From assembly GCA_903864835.1 (NCBI GenBank), contig CAIPHK010000021.1, positions 62,001 through 126,000 on the forward strand: a stretch of 64,000 bases of DNA, read 5' to 3'. Position numbers and translations under genes: made by a program. The notes under the pieces are model-generated. The model was given only the letters and a program-made list of their open reading frames with translations, was not told the DNA's origin and did not search any database. This document shows positions 1-9,312 of the stretch, piece after piece (position 1 is the stretch's first letter; the number at the start of each line of letters is the position of its first letter). This DNA is from an uncultured bacterium. Its GTDB lineage: Bacteria; Margulisbacteria; Marinamargulisbacteria; SXXA01.

Positions 1-2
1 TT

Positions 3-110
3 ATTGTATTGGATGGAAAGTTTTTTCTCCGTCCCTATTTGATTAAAGCTAAAACAGAATTTGTGAACCAGACTCTACAAGGACTTTTTGAGTTTGTAAG
101 TTTTAATTGA
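3..110 (+). CDS. C-terminal end of an unidentified protein (partial)
   Basis: The frame beginning at base 3 stays open for 35 codons and ends in TGA at 108-110, while the other two forward frames stop within the first 45 bases. The translated tail is hydrophobic and basic (ends GLFEFVSFN) and looks like the end of a real protein that starts outside the window. It is too short to identify. It is convergent with the glutamate dehydrogenase gene, with an inverted repeat between them. A chance open frame of this length is possible. Confidence 0.4.
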   Translation: MVLDGKFFLRPYLIKAKTEFVNQTLQGLFEFVSFN

Positions 111-144
111 GACCTCGGTTTACCGAGCGGTTGCCGCCAAGTAC

Positions 145-174
145 TTGTCATCCCCGCGAAAGCGGGGATGACAA
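145..174. repeat. Perfect 13-bp inverted repeat with GAAA loop
   Basis: Two 13-base arms (145-157 and 162-174) are perfectly complementary around a GAAA loop at 158-161. It lies 18 bases past the stop codon of the glutamate dehydrogenase gene, between two convergent genes. Neither strand has a T-run after the stem, so a classical intrinsic terminator is unlikely. The core (GTCATCCCCGC/GCGGGGATGAC) resembles REP-like palindromes scattered in many bacterial genomes. It may stabilise mRNA 3' ends. No second copy was seen in this window. Confidence 0.7.
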
Positions 175-192
175 ACTCGTAACCTAAATGGG

Positions 193-3100
193 TTATCCGT
201 TCAGAAAGTTGAGTCGGTTTACGGCGACTGTGAGCGTCGTCAGGTTCGTATTCCGTGAGCCTTTCAGCTCTGACAATGTGTCGAAATAGATCTTGAAGTC
301 CAATTGATGTAGTCGTTGGAGTGCGTTGATGGCATCGTCGACTTGTAGTTTTTTTGACGAGTCTTTTCCTGTGACTTGGCGGATAATAGTGAATTTTTGC
401 ATTTTCACGGTTTGGAGCAAAATGCCTTTATGCGACAATTCCCACTGGGTTCGGGGATCAAGATTTTGGATTGCATTTTCTACCCACTTTAACTCGAACT
501 TCGATTCGATTGTATCGATTAGATCGACAATTTGAGATATTCCTTTGATTCCAAATTTTAGCTGAAGAAATAAAATGTCGGTAATACAATTCAATCCGTC
601 GAGGCTCACCAATTGTTTGGCAATTGGTTCGGGTAGCCCACGGTGTTTCCATCGGGCAACAGCGGCTTTGTTGATCGACACTTTCGGAAGAATTTCCGTC
701 ACCAATTGGGTTATTGATTTTGCCCACTCGAATGAGGTGTCAAAATTGGGGAGTAATAAAAGGGACTGTGTCCATTCCGCGAGGTAATGTTCGATTTCGA
801 TAAGTGCCGTATATTTGTCCTGTTCCGGAATCGGTTCATGGACAATGGCCTGTCGGAGTTCATGAGTTCCCAGTGCGGAGTCCAATAGATAATAGGCTTT
901 GGCGATTTGGTCGATCGGCTTCCCGGTCATTTGTTCCATCTGAAAGAAAAATAGGATTCCGGCTTGGTTGATAATCTTGTTGGTTAGAATCGTGCCAAGG
1001 ATATTTCTTTGAAGGCGGTGTTTGGGCATTTTGTCGCCAATTTGTTTCCGAATTGTTGTCGGAAAATAATGTTCATAAAATTCGGTGAAATAGGGTTCGT
1101 CGAGGATATCTGAGCTCATTAGGCGGTCATAAATGCTCATTTTGGTGTACGCTTGAATAACGGCCAATACAGGGCGGGGGAGTGGTGTTCCGGATACCGC
1201 AAGTTGTTCTAAGTCTGATATCTCAGGGATTTGCTCGGTTTTGGCGTCCAGAAATCCGGTGGCAACGTAGGTCTGGATCAGTTTAATGAAGATCCCTAAT
1301 TGTTTTTTTGACCGGATACTGTCCATCGACAGTAGTCGGTGTTGGCCTTGGTTGTTGGCAAGAACCAATTCGGATACTTCGTTGGTTGCTGCTTCAAGGA
1401 GTTCATTGCGTTCGTCCATTGAGTTGAGTAGTTTTTCTTCCAACATTTGTTTAAGCAGGATTTTGATGTTGACTTCGTAGTCCGACATGTTGACGCCTGC
1501 AGAGTTGTCGATCGCGTCAGTGTTTATGCGTCCTCCCGCCAATGCAAATTCGATTCGAGCCGGCTGGGTAACACCGAGATTTGCGCCTTCGCCAATGACA
1601 GCGGCCCGACAGTCTGTGATATCGATTCGGACCGAGTCGTTGGTAGGGTCGCCGACGGAGGCCTGCGTTTGGGTACTGGCTTTAAAATAAGTTCCGATTC
1701 CGCCGAGCCACACTAGATCGACTTTCGCCTTAAGAATAAATCGAATCAATTCTTCGCCGTTGACGACGGCGTCTTTAATGCCTAGTAATTCACGGATTTC
1801 TGGTGTAACGATGATTTCTTTGGCTTTTCGATCAAAGACGCCCCCGCCTTGACTGATCGCGGATGGGGAATAATCGGTCCATGCACTTCGGGGGAGTTCG
1901 AATAGTCGTTTCCGCTCCTCCCAACTGGTGATGGGATTGGGGGTGGGATCGACAAAGATATGGGCATGATTAAACGCGGCGTGGAGTTTGATTGTTTTGC
2001 TTAATAATAGTCCGTTTCCAAAAACATCTCCTGACATATCTCCTATTCCGACTGCAGAAAAGGATTCTTTGTCGATATTTTTGCCCATTTCCATAAAGTG
2101 TAGTTTGACGCATTCCCATCCGCCTCGGGCCGTGATGGCTTCTTTTTTATGGTTGTACCCGATACTGCCGCCGGAAGCGAAGGCATCTCCTAGCCAAAAT
2201 TCATATTTCTCTGATATTTCGTTGGCGATATCTGAGAATGACGCGGTGCCCTTGTCGGCGGCAACGACTAAATACGGATCCGTTTGGTCGTAAGCCATCA
2301 CGTGGTGGGGATGTTTGATGGATCCGTTGGTGTCGATATTGTCGGTGATATCTAGTAATGCTGAAATGAATTTTCTATATTGCACGATTGATTCGTTGGC
2401 GGCATCTTCTTTAGACACTAATGGACGCTTGAGTACAAATCCGCCTTTTGATCCGACGGGAACGATCACGACGTTTTTTGTTTGTTGGGTTTTGACGAGG
2501 CCCAACACTTCTTTTCTAAAGTCATCATGACGGTCTGACCATCGTAATCCGCCACGAGCGATTGGCCCAAAACGGAGATGAGTGCCTTCCATGCCGACGT
2601 CATGAACATAAATTTCTCGAAATGGCATTGGGGCAGGCATAAATTTGACCTGTTTGGAGTCTACTTTTATCGAAATAAAGGTATCTCGATTGTGCTTTGG
2701 GATATAAAAATTGGTCCGAATGGTGGCCTCAATTAGGTTGAATAGTTGGCGCAAAATGGTGTCGTCAGATACTTCTTGTACTTGAGCTAATGTGTCATAA
2801 AATTCGTGATTGGCCCGGGGGAGTAATACTTCGAGCCGATATTCTTGTTTCCCAAATTGGGGGTCTACAGAAAATTTGGTTTCAAAGTAGCGGAATAATG
2901 CTTTTGTGCTGGGCTTGTGGGCGAGGAGGACTGCGTTAACCTTGTCTTTGCTATGGGGAGTTCCCAATTGAAGATATAAATTTCGGTAGGTTTGGAGAAC
3001 GTTAATGGCACGCCAGTCCAATTCTGCGCCCAACGCAAGTGCATTCAGTCGATCGTTTTCTGTTCGGCCTTCGAAAATTTCGGTAAGGAGGCTGTTTAAA

Positions 3101-4965
3101 ATCGATTTGAGACGTTTTTCGTCAATTTTGCTACGGTCAGAATTTCCCAAACGGAATGAGTGGATGTACCCGTAAAGCGTGTCCGGTGTACCCACGCGGG
3201 TGGTGAGCTCATCGAATACGTACACCCCGAGATTTTGAAGGATTGGCATAATATTGATGAGGTCAATTTTGTTGCGGTTATAGATGCTCAGCATCGAGGC
3301 TTTGCCCTTAAGTGATGAGTTTTCTGTGTTCACTGGGCCAAGGTCGAATTGAATGGTATTTTCATGGACCACTTTTTCGAGAAACATGATGTCTCTCACG
3401 GTTTCAACAGGATTTCGGCGGACTCGGTGATGCCCCGGAAATGCATTGATGTAATGGGCATACAGTCGCTGGGCAGATTGTCCGGGAAATTGGGTTTGAA
3501 TGGCGTCTTTAAGGCGTTCTTCCCATGGCTTAATCAGCTCGCGGAGTTCCATTTGCAGATGGGTTTCGCTGGGTTTCCAATGGGTATCGTCGGTTTGCTC
3601 AAAATAAAAATGGAGGCGGTTGTGATCCGGTCCGTCGACTTCGACTACCTCAAATTGCGAATGGGGGACGTGTTGGATGAGATGTTCGCGAATAAGTTCG
3701 ATGTTGGTGCGGGTAAACAAATGCTCTGGCACGGTGACCATGAGTAATGTTCGGCCAATGCCGGTGGCTTCACGATGAAAGCAGTAGACGTCGCTAGGGT
3801 TGGTGATCGACAGTACCGATTCAACGATAAAAAGAAGATCGTCGGTGGCGCTTCGAAACAGTTCGAACTTCGGTATCGACGTGAAAATTCGAATCACTTC
3901 GTTGTAATCATAACTGCCGGGAAGCATTCTTTTGGCCTCGAAAATATGTTTCATCTTTAAATGAATAATCGGGGTTTCAAGGTTCTTGGCGAGTAACGAG
4001 CTACGTTTTAGAACCCCAATAAAATTGTGTTCGATGGTTTCTTTGTCGGTGGTCATTCGAAAGCTGAGGCGCATGAGATGCTCAAATCGTTGAATGGGGG
4101 AATTGATCGGGATTGTGTCAAAAACAAAGGGCGAGCGATTGGTTCTCATTCGCCAACTGTGGGCGGCGAGGACACTTCCGATTTGCGGGTAATCCGTTTG
4201 ATAGGTTGGATTTAAGATACCCGAGCCCTCAGAAAGGGGGGAATTGGCATTGGAGAAATTTACAGTTGCATATCCAAAAAATGAAAAATTATCTTGTTGG
4301 AGCCAATCGATGAGATTGAGCCATTCGTCTTTGGGTTCCGCCAAAATTACTTTGCTTAGGGTGATTTCGCTCTTAAGTTGGTTTAACTGTTGTCGAATAG
4401 TGTTTTGGCTGAGTTGTGCATTTTGGAGTGCGTTCATATGGCGTTGAATTTGGGAGAAAAAAACATCGATCTGGCTATCATCTTCGATGCCTTCGAATTC
4501 GATGTAGGTTACGGAGACCAGCCGGGTATTCTCGGTTGGGGTCGAGATCTGCTGGACCTGATTCGATTCGTCCAGGGATACCGTCATGATCGGGTGAAGC
4601 ATTTTGGTGATTTTGCAGCCAAATTCTTTAAATACTTCTGAAAATGTCATCACCATGAACATTGCATCGGGGACGACATATTCTAGTACTCGGCGAATGC
4701 CGACTAATTCCGAATTTTGGTCGAGAGTGAAGATTCTGATGTTGCCTCCGGATACCAATGCATCAGTGAAAAATCGGTAACGCTCCGCTATAAATTCTTC
4801 AAAGTCCAAGGGGGAATAATTTTGGAGGGTTCGTGTGGAATTTGCCTGGAGATAACAGGTGGCAAATTGCCGGAGAATTGGGTCGTTAGGGAGTGCATTT
4901 ACGAGCGGGTCAATTGCTGAATTTTCTTCGGATTGTTCGGCTGGAGTCGGTTGTTGTTTCGGCAT
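193..4965 (-). CDS. gdhB: Large NAD-dependent glutamate dehydrogenase (GDH-180 type)
   Basis: At 1590 residues this matches the giant bacterial NAD-GDH family (about 1600 residues), which oxidatively deaminates L-glutamate to 2-oxoglutarate and ammonium with NAD+ in the cytoplasm. The long N-terminal ACT-like/regulatory part is followed by the catalytic core in the second half, with the GPIARGGLRWSDR motif, the substrate-lysine region PVGSKGGF, the nucleotide-binding AVGIGDMSGDVFGNG and the VIGEGANLG segment. The ATG at 4965 has an AGGA ribosome site about ten bases upstream. The gene is divergent from acetoacetyl-CoA synthetase and close to an aminomutase operon. It would regenerate 2-oxoglutarate for the nearby transaminase and fits use of amino acids for energy. 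Family assignment is very secure. Confidence 0.95.
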   Translation of the reverse strand: MPKQQPTPAEQSEENSAIDPLVNALPNDPILRQFATCYLQANSTRTLQNYSPLDFEEFIAERYRFFTDALVSGGNIRIFTLDQNSELVGIRRVLEYVVPDAMFMVMTFSEVFKEFGCKITKMLHPIMTVSLDESNQVQQISTPTENTRLVSVTYIEFEGIEDDSQIDVFFSQIQRHMNALQNAQLSQNTIRQQLNQLKSEITLSKVILAEPKDEWLNLIDWLQQDNFSFFGYATVNFSNANSPLSEGSGILNPTYQTDYPQIGSVLAAHSWRMRTNRSPFVFDTIPINSPIQRFEHLMRLSFRMTTDKETIEHNFIGVLKRSSLLAKNLETPIIHLKMKHIFEAKRMLPGSYDYNEVIRIFTSIPKFELFRSATDDLLFIVESVLSITNPSDVYCFHREATGIGRTLLMVTVPEHLFTRTNIELIREHLIQHVPHSQFEVVEVDGPDHNRLHFYFEQTDDTHWKPSETHLQMELRELIKPWEERLKDAIQTQFPGQSAQRLYAHYINAFPGHHRVRRNPVETVRDIMFLEKVVHENTIQFDLGPVNTENSSLKGKASMLSIYNRNKIDLINIMPILQNLGVYVFDELTTRVGTPDTLYGYIHSFRLGNSDRSKIDEKRLKSILNSLLTEIFEGRTENDRLNALALGAELDWRAINVLQTYRNLYLQLGTPHSKDKVNAVLLAHKPSTKALFRYFETKFSVDPQFGKQEYRLEVLLPRANHEFYDTLAQVQEVSDDTILRQLFNLIEATIRTNFYIPKHNRDTFISIKVDSKQVKFMPAPMPFREIYVHDVGMEGTHLRFGPIARGGLRWSDRHDDFRKEVLGLVKTQQTKNVVIVPVGSKGGFVLKRPLVSKEDAANESIVQYRKFISALLDITDNIDTNGSIKHPHHVMAYDQTDPYLVVAADKGTASFSDIANEISEKYEFWLGDAFASGGSIGYNHKKEAITARGGWECVKLHFMEMGKNIDKESFSAVGIGDMSGDVFGNGLLLSKTIKLHAAFNHAHIFVDPTPNPITSWEERKRLFELPRSAWTDYSPSAISQGGGVFDRKAKEIIVTPEIRELLGIKDAVVNGEELIRFILKAKVDLVWLGGIGTYFKASTQTQASVGDPTNDSVRIDITDCRAAVIGEGANLGVTQPARIEFALAGGRINTDAIDNSAGVNMSDYEVNIKILLKQMLEEKLLNSMDERNELLEAATNEVSELVLANNQGQHRLLSMDSIRSKKQLGIFIKLIQTYVATGFLDAKTEQIPEISDLEQLAVSGTPLPRPVLAVIQAYTKMSIYDRLMSSDILDEPYFTEFYEHYFPTTIRKQIGDKMPKHRLQRNILGTILTNKIINQAGILFFFQMEQMTGKPIDQIAKAYYLLDSALGTHELRQAIVHEPIPEQDKYTALIEIEHYLAEWTQSLLLLPNFDTSFEWAKSITQLVTEILPKVSINKAAVARWKHRGLPEPIAKQLVSLDGLNCITDILFLQLKFGIKGISQIVDLIDTIESKFELKWVENAIQNLDPRTQWELSHKGILLQTVKMQKFTIIRQVTGKDSSKKLQVDDAINALQRLHQLDFKIYFDTLSELKGSRNTNLTTLTVAVNRLNFLNG

Positions 4966-5066
4966 GGGTGATTGTCCTAACGCTGAAAAATTTTGTTTAT
5001 TTAAAGTTGAATAGAGAAAGGCTCATAATAACGGAGAGCGGTCATGGGGGGCAAACGACGACCCAT

Positions 5067-5094
5067 TGTTTTTTTTACGACCGCTTTTTATGCT
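5067..5094 (+). promoter_or_regulatory. Candidate promoter of acetoacetyl-CoA synthetase
   Basis: TTGTTT (5067-5072) and TATGCT (5089-5094) are separated by 16 bases. The predicted transcript would start about seven bases before the ATG at 5108, leaving almost no leader. No ribosome-binding site is visible, in keeping with a nearly leaderless mRNA. This is a consensus match only. Confidence 0.35.
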
Positions 5095-5107
5095 ACACTT
5101 CGTTTCA

Positions 5108-7144
5108 ATGATTTCCCCTATCGTCAAAAAAGCGATAAATGGTCCACGGTTGAATGAGGACCGAGATCCCATTGTTTGGAATCCTCCCGGGATTTTTGAA
5201 ACACGGGTGGGTGATTTTATTCGGGTGGTCAATCGGCAGTTTGACCTAAATATTGACGGGTACGCATCACTTCATCGGTGGTCCGTCACTGAGATTGGGC
5301 CATTTTGGCACACCCTGTTTGAGACTTCAGGCTTAATATATGACGGAGATTTGTCTCCTGTAGTCGAAAGTGAACGGCTTTGGCCCCGGCCGCAATGGTT
5401 TTCCAATGTGCGGATTAATTACGCCGAAAACATGCTTAAAAATAGGACCTCTGCACCAGCGATAATTTATTATTCAGAGCATCAGCCGGTTCAAACGATT
5501 ACGTTTTCGGGTCTTTCGGATCAGGTGGCGCAGCTGTCGGATTGGATGCGACGGAGTGGAATTGGGATTGGGGATGTTGTTGCCGGGTTCGTCCCCAATT
5601 GCCCAGAGACGTTGGTGGTTATGCTTGCGGCGGCGGCGGTGGGGGCGGTGTGGACGTCCTGCTCCCCGGATTCTGGGACCCAATTTGCGGTCGACCGATT
5701 TAATCAGACCGTCCCTAAATTGTTGGTTGTGGTAGACGGCTACGTATATGACGATAAGATTTTTACCATTGGGGACAAGATCCAAGAATTGCGTGATGGG
5801 TTGCCGACGCTTAAATCAACGTTGATTATTTCTCGAATTCCCGGGACTATCTTGGACGATAACCTGGTATTTTATCACTCGATTGTGTCGTCGGCGAACG
5901 CGGTTCCAGAACTGGTCTTTGAGCGACTTAGTTTTTCTCATCCCCTTTATATCCTGTATTCATCAGGGACAACGGGAAAGCCAAAATGTCTGGTTCATAG
6001 CGCCGGTGGGAGTCTTCTTCAACATATTAAAGAACATCGCCTTCAATGTGATCTTCGACCGTTGGATCGATTGATGTATTACACAACGACGTCATGGATG
6101 ATGTGGAATTGGTTGGTATCGGGGTTGGCGAGTGATATCACGGTGGTGCTATTCGAAGGAAAGCCAGATCCAGCGGTGGTCTGGGAATTTGTGAGGACAG
6201 CGGGAGTCACCGCGTTTGGAACCAGCGCATCTTGGATTTCATTGTGTCAAAAAACGAAGGTGGGTCCGACGGACGCTCAGGTGGCATCTATTACGCTGTT
6301 GATGTCGACTGGATCCGCTCTTTTAAGGGACCATTTTGACTATATTTATTCAGAAGTGAAGTCAGATATTCAGGTGTCGTCGATTTCAGGGGGAACCGAT
6401 ATTGTGTCGTGTTTTGCACTAGGGGGGCCGGTGCCCGTACGTCGGGGGCGGCTTCAGTGTGCGGGTTTGGGAATGGCGGTAGAGGTGTGGGATGACAATG
6501 CCCAGCGGGTATTTGGTGTTCAAGGCGAGCTGGTGTGTACCCAACCGTTTCCGTGTATGCCAGTTTATTTTTTGAATGATCCGAATAGCGAAAAATATCA
6601 TTCGGCGTATTTTGAACGATTTGATGGATTTTGGACCCACGGGGATAGTGCCATTCAATACGAGGATGGAAGTCTTGAGATTGTTGGGCGATCGGATAGC
6701 ACGATTAAGCATCATGGTGTTCGAGTTGGCACGGGTGATTTGTATAATGTATTAGAAGGCATTGCTGCAATTCGTGACTCGTTGGTTGTCGGCCGACGGG
6801 TGGGGGATGACGAAGATATTGTGGTGTTTTTGGTCCTGAAGGCGGGAGAGGCTCTTGATTCGACGCTTAAGAGGGAAATCCGGTTGGCGTTAACGGCTCA
6901 ATCCCCTTGGTTTAAACCCGATGCGGTATTTGAAGTTACGGATATCCCGGTGACCACCAACGGAAAAAAGAGTGAAATTTTGGTGAAGAATTTACTCAAT
7001 GGAGTGCCCATAACCAATTTGTCGGTAATTAAAAACCCAGGATGTTTGTCGGAATATCAGGAAATTGCGAAGCAAATGGCCGATGCAGACGCACTCAAAC
7101 GGAACCGGTCAGATCGGAAGGAAATGGCGGGGCCTAGACCTTAA
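5108..7144 (+). CDS. aacS: Acetoacetyl-CoA synthetase
   Basis: This 678-residue member of the ANL adenylate-forming family most resembles acetoacetate-CoA ligase (about 650 residues): acetoacetate + ATP + CoA gives acetoacetyl-CoA + AMP + PPi. The N-terminal domain has the short acetyl-CoA-synthetase-like region (residues 40-110). The P-loop YSSGTTGKPK lies at 284-293, followed by SGGTDI, the GFWTHGD hinge region and the C-terminal NGKK containing the catalytic lysine. An upstream extension of 14 codons is open, but the ATG at 5108 fits family N-termini better. The gene is divergent from glutamate dehydrogenase. Its 3' end overlaps by 11 bases the convergent beta-keto acid cleavage enzyme gene, whose family produces acetoacetate, so the two probably act in sequence. 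Confidence 0.9.
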   Translation: MISPIVKKAINGPRLNEDRDPIVWNPPGIFETRVGDFIRVVNRQFDLNIDGYASLHRWSVTEIGPFWHTLFETSGLIYDGDLSPVVESERLWPRPQWFSNVRINYAENMLKNRTSAPAIIYYSEHQPVQTITFSGLSDQVAQLSDWMRRSGIGIGDVVAGFVPNCPETLVVMLAAAAVGAVWTSCSPDSGTQFAVDRFNQTVPKLLVVVDGYVYDDKIFTIGDKIQELRDGLPTLKSTLIISRIPGTILDDNLVFYHSIVSSANAVPELVFERLSFSHPLYILYSSGTTGKPKCLVHSAGGSLLQHIKEHRLQCDLRPLDRLMYYTTTSWMMWNWLVSGLASDITVVLFEGKPDPAVVWEFVRTAGVTAFGTSASWISLCQKTKVGPTDAQVASITLLMSTGSALLRDHFDYIYSEVKSDIQVSSISGGTDIVSCFALGGPVPVRRGRLQCAGLGMAVEVWDDNAQRVFGVQGELVCTQPFPCMPVYFLNDPNSEKYHSAYFERFDGFWTHGDSAIQYEDGSLEIVGRSDSTIKHHGVRVGTGDLYNVLEGIAAIRDSLVVGRRVGDDEDIVVFLVLKAGEALDSTLKREIRLALTAQSPWFKPDAVFEVTDIPVTTNGKKSEILVKNLLNGVPITNLSVIKNPGCLSEYQEIAKQMADADALKRNRSDRKEMAGPRP

Positions 7145-7973
7145 TCGATCGTCTAAGAAACGTCGGCGATGCAATGGGGCGAAAGATGTCTGGGGCGGCA
7201 TCTACCGCGTCGACAAACTGTTTAATGAGCGCCGCATTATTGGCGGCAATTTCGCCCGACGACAATACATGATTATTTTCGAATCCAATTCGAACGTGGC
7301 CACCGTTACGTACGGATTCTAACATGCAGTCCAATTCGTCTTCCCCAAATGCACAGACTGTCCAATGGAGTGCCACATCACTTAATGTTGAATTGTGGGC
7401 GTCAATAAATGGCGCTAATTCGGAGGGGTGGCCTTTTTGTCCTGTTTTTTTGCCCAATACATACAGTAAAAAATACTGGGACTCGTCAGGAATAATGCCG
7501 CGTAGGCGTAATTCTGAAAAATATCGAACTTCATCGGCCGAATAACAAATGTATTGAACTAGAATGTTTTGGGCATGCGCCCATTTTAAGAACGACTGAG
7601 CAGCCGGTTCAAAGGACGGATCAGGTATTAACTCGCGAATCCCAATAGACGCAGACTCCGGGACGAGTGCCTCAATGGTGGCAATCATATCAGCGGAAGA
7701 ATAAATCCCCACTGTTTCAGTGGTTACTTGAAGCACCATTCTGTCACCGACCGCCTTCTGAATCGCCGCCAACGCCGCGCGGTACCGATCGGGATCTAAC
7801 GAATGACGTTGGGTGTCATCGCGGACATGAAGATGAAACAACGAGACCCCAGCATCGGCACATCGAATGGCTTCTGCGGCAAGTTCATCGGGGGAGATTG
7901 GGATCGTAGGAAGATCTAATTTTGTCTTTCGGGCACCGTTGGGTGCGACGCAAATAGTAATGGCATGGGTCAT
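7134..7973 (-). CDS. Beta-keto acid cleavage enzyme (BKACE, DUF849)
   Basis: This 279-residue protein belongs to the BKACE family, TIM-barrel zinc enzymes that condense a beta-keto acid with acetyl-CoA and split it into acetoacetate and a new acyl-CoA; the founding member Kce acts in lysine fermentation. The zinc ligands H47 and H49 sit in FHLHVRDD, the N-terminal CVAPNGARK segment is typical, and the late glutamate lies in HVRIGFENN. It is the last gene of an operon after the aminotransferase (ATGA overlap at 7970-7973) and the aminomutase. The keto-acid substrate cannot be read from sequence. Context suggests a 3-oxo acid made by transamination of a beta-amino acid, possibly 3-oxoglutarate. 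Confidence 0.88.
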   Translation of the reverse strand: MTHAITICVAPNGARKTKLDLPTIPISPDELAAEAIRCADAGVSLFHLHVRDDTQRHSLDPDRYRAALAAIQKAVGDRMVLQVTTETVGIYSSADMIATIEALVPESASIGIRELIPDPSFEPAAQSFLKWAHAQNILVQYICYSADEVRYFSELRLRGIIPDESQYFLLYVLGKKTGQKGHPSELAPFIDAHNSTLSDVALHWTVCAFGEDELDCMLESVRNGGHVRIGFENNHVLSSGEIAANNAALIKQFVDAVDAAPDIFRPIASPTFLRRSIKV

Positions 7974-9310
7974 TGAATAACCGAGTTGATTGCATGAGCC
8001 AGTTTACTGACGAGTTCATCAATCTGGGTTTCAGTAATGATAAATGGGGGGGAAATCATTATGTGGTCACCGTGTTTTCCGTCCAAAGTCCCGCCCATCG
8101 GGTAGCACATTAAGCCGGCGTCCATTGCAGATTTTTTGATTTTCACGTTGATTTTTAGCGCAGGGTCGAACGGTGTTTTGGTAGCACGATCCTGGACCAG
8201 TTCTAGTCCTCGGAACAGGCCCCGTCCTCGGATGTCTCCGATATGGGGGTGGTCCCCAAACTCGTCGTGGAGTCGTTTAGAGAGGATATCTCCCATTGTT
8301 CGAACTTGGCTGACCAAATGATCGCGTTCAATAATTTGTTGGACTTTGAGCGCGGTGGCACAGGCCAATGCGTGTCCCATATAGGTATGCCCATGCTGAA
8401 AAAATCCGGTGCCATTTTGAATCGTGCTAAATATCGTGTCGGAGACCAGTAATGCGCCTATCGGCTGATACCCTGCGCCTAACCCTTTGGCGATGGTGAT
8501 CATATCCGGAATAATACCTTCTTGTTCACAGGCAAAAAGACTGCCGACTCGGCCCATTCCGCACATGACTTCGTCGAGAATGAGCAGGACATTATACTGG
8601 TCACAGATCTCACGAATACGCTTAAAATATCCTGGTGCAGCTGTAACACAGCCCATGGTAGCACCGACAACCGGCTCCGCTATAAATGCAGCAACCGTTT
8701 CAGGTCCCACGCGCAAAATTTCGGTTTCCAACTCGTTGGCAACACGTAATCCATACGCTTCTGGTGTTTCATTCGGCCACTGGCCACGGTATTCATAACA
8801 TGCAGAGATATGCGATGTGGGTACCAATATTGGGTTAAACATTGCCCTGCGCCAGAGATTCCCTCCGGCAGACAATGCGCCAATTGTGTTGCCGTGATAG
8901 CTTTGCAACCGTGCAATAACCCGGTGTTTTTGAATGTTCCCGGTTTCGACAAAATATTGCCGTGCGAGTTTAATTGCGGCTTCGACGGCTTCTGACCCCC
9001 CCGATAAAAAATAAACGGCATCAATTCCTGGGGGCGCATTTCGTGTCAAAAATTCGGCCAACTGTTCCATCGGCTCGTTTGTGAAAAAACTCGTATGTGC
9101 AAACGCCATTTGCTGCGCTTGCCGAGCAATAGTTTCGATAATTTCAGGGTTGGAATGGCCAAGACAAGATACTGCGGCGCCAGAAGAACCATCTAAATAA
9201 CGTTTTCCGTTTTGGTCGATGAGATAACAGCCGTCGCCTGCTATCGCGGTGGGCATCGATCCCAGGGTGTGACGATGGAAAACCTTGGTTGAGGCGAGTT
9301 GTGTTGTCAT
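7970..9310 (-). CDS. Class III PLP aminotransferase
   Basis: This 446-residue fold-type I aminotransferase (PF00202) acts on omega- or beta-amino groups. SGGSEAVEAA (103-112) binds the cofactor phosphate, D246 of ILDEVMCG contacts the pyridine nitrogen, and K275 of IAKGLGAGYQP forms the Schiff base. It sits between a 2,3-aminomutase and a beta-keto acid cleavage enzyme, separated by 2 bases and a 4-base overlap. The natural reading is that it transaminates the beta-amino acid made by the aminomutase into the 3-oxo acid used by the cleavage enzyme, passing the amino group to 2-oxoglutarate or pyruvate. Substrate is inferred from neighbours only; family assignment is secure. Confidence 0.9.
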   Translation of the reverse strand: MTTQLASTKVFHRHTLGSMPTAIAGDGCYLIDQNGKRYLDGSSGAAVSCLGHSNPEIIETIARQAQQMAFAHTSFFTNEPMEQLAEFLTRNAPPGIDAVYFLSGGSEAVEAAIKLARQYFVETGNIQKHRVIARLQSYHGNTIGALSAGGNLWRRAMFNPILVPTSHISACYEYRGQWPNETPEAYGLRVANELETEILRVGPETVAAFIAEPVVGATMGCVTAAPGYFKRIREICDQYNVLLILDEVMCGMGRVGSLFACEQEGIIPDMITIAKGLGAGYQPIGALLVSDTIFSTIQNGTGFFQHGHTYMGHALACATALKVQQIIERDHLVSQVRTMGDILSKRLHDEFGDHPHIGDIRGRGLFRGLELVQDRATKTPFDPALKINVKIKKSAMDAGLMCYPMGGTLDGKHGDHIMISPPFIITETQIDELVSKLAHAINSVIQ

Positions 9311-9312
9311 TA

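Noticed and set aside
145-174. Intrinsic transcription terminator for glutamate dehydrogenase
   Set aside because: The stem is strong, but no T-run follows on either strand, so I report it as an inverted repeat only.
5474-5785. Long open frame on the minus strand inside acetoacetyl-CoA synthetase
   Set aside because: It lies wholly antisense to a clear enzyme gene, and its translation is Arg/His-rich with no recognisable features.
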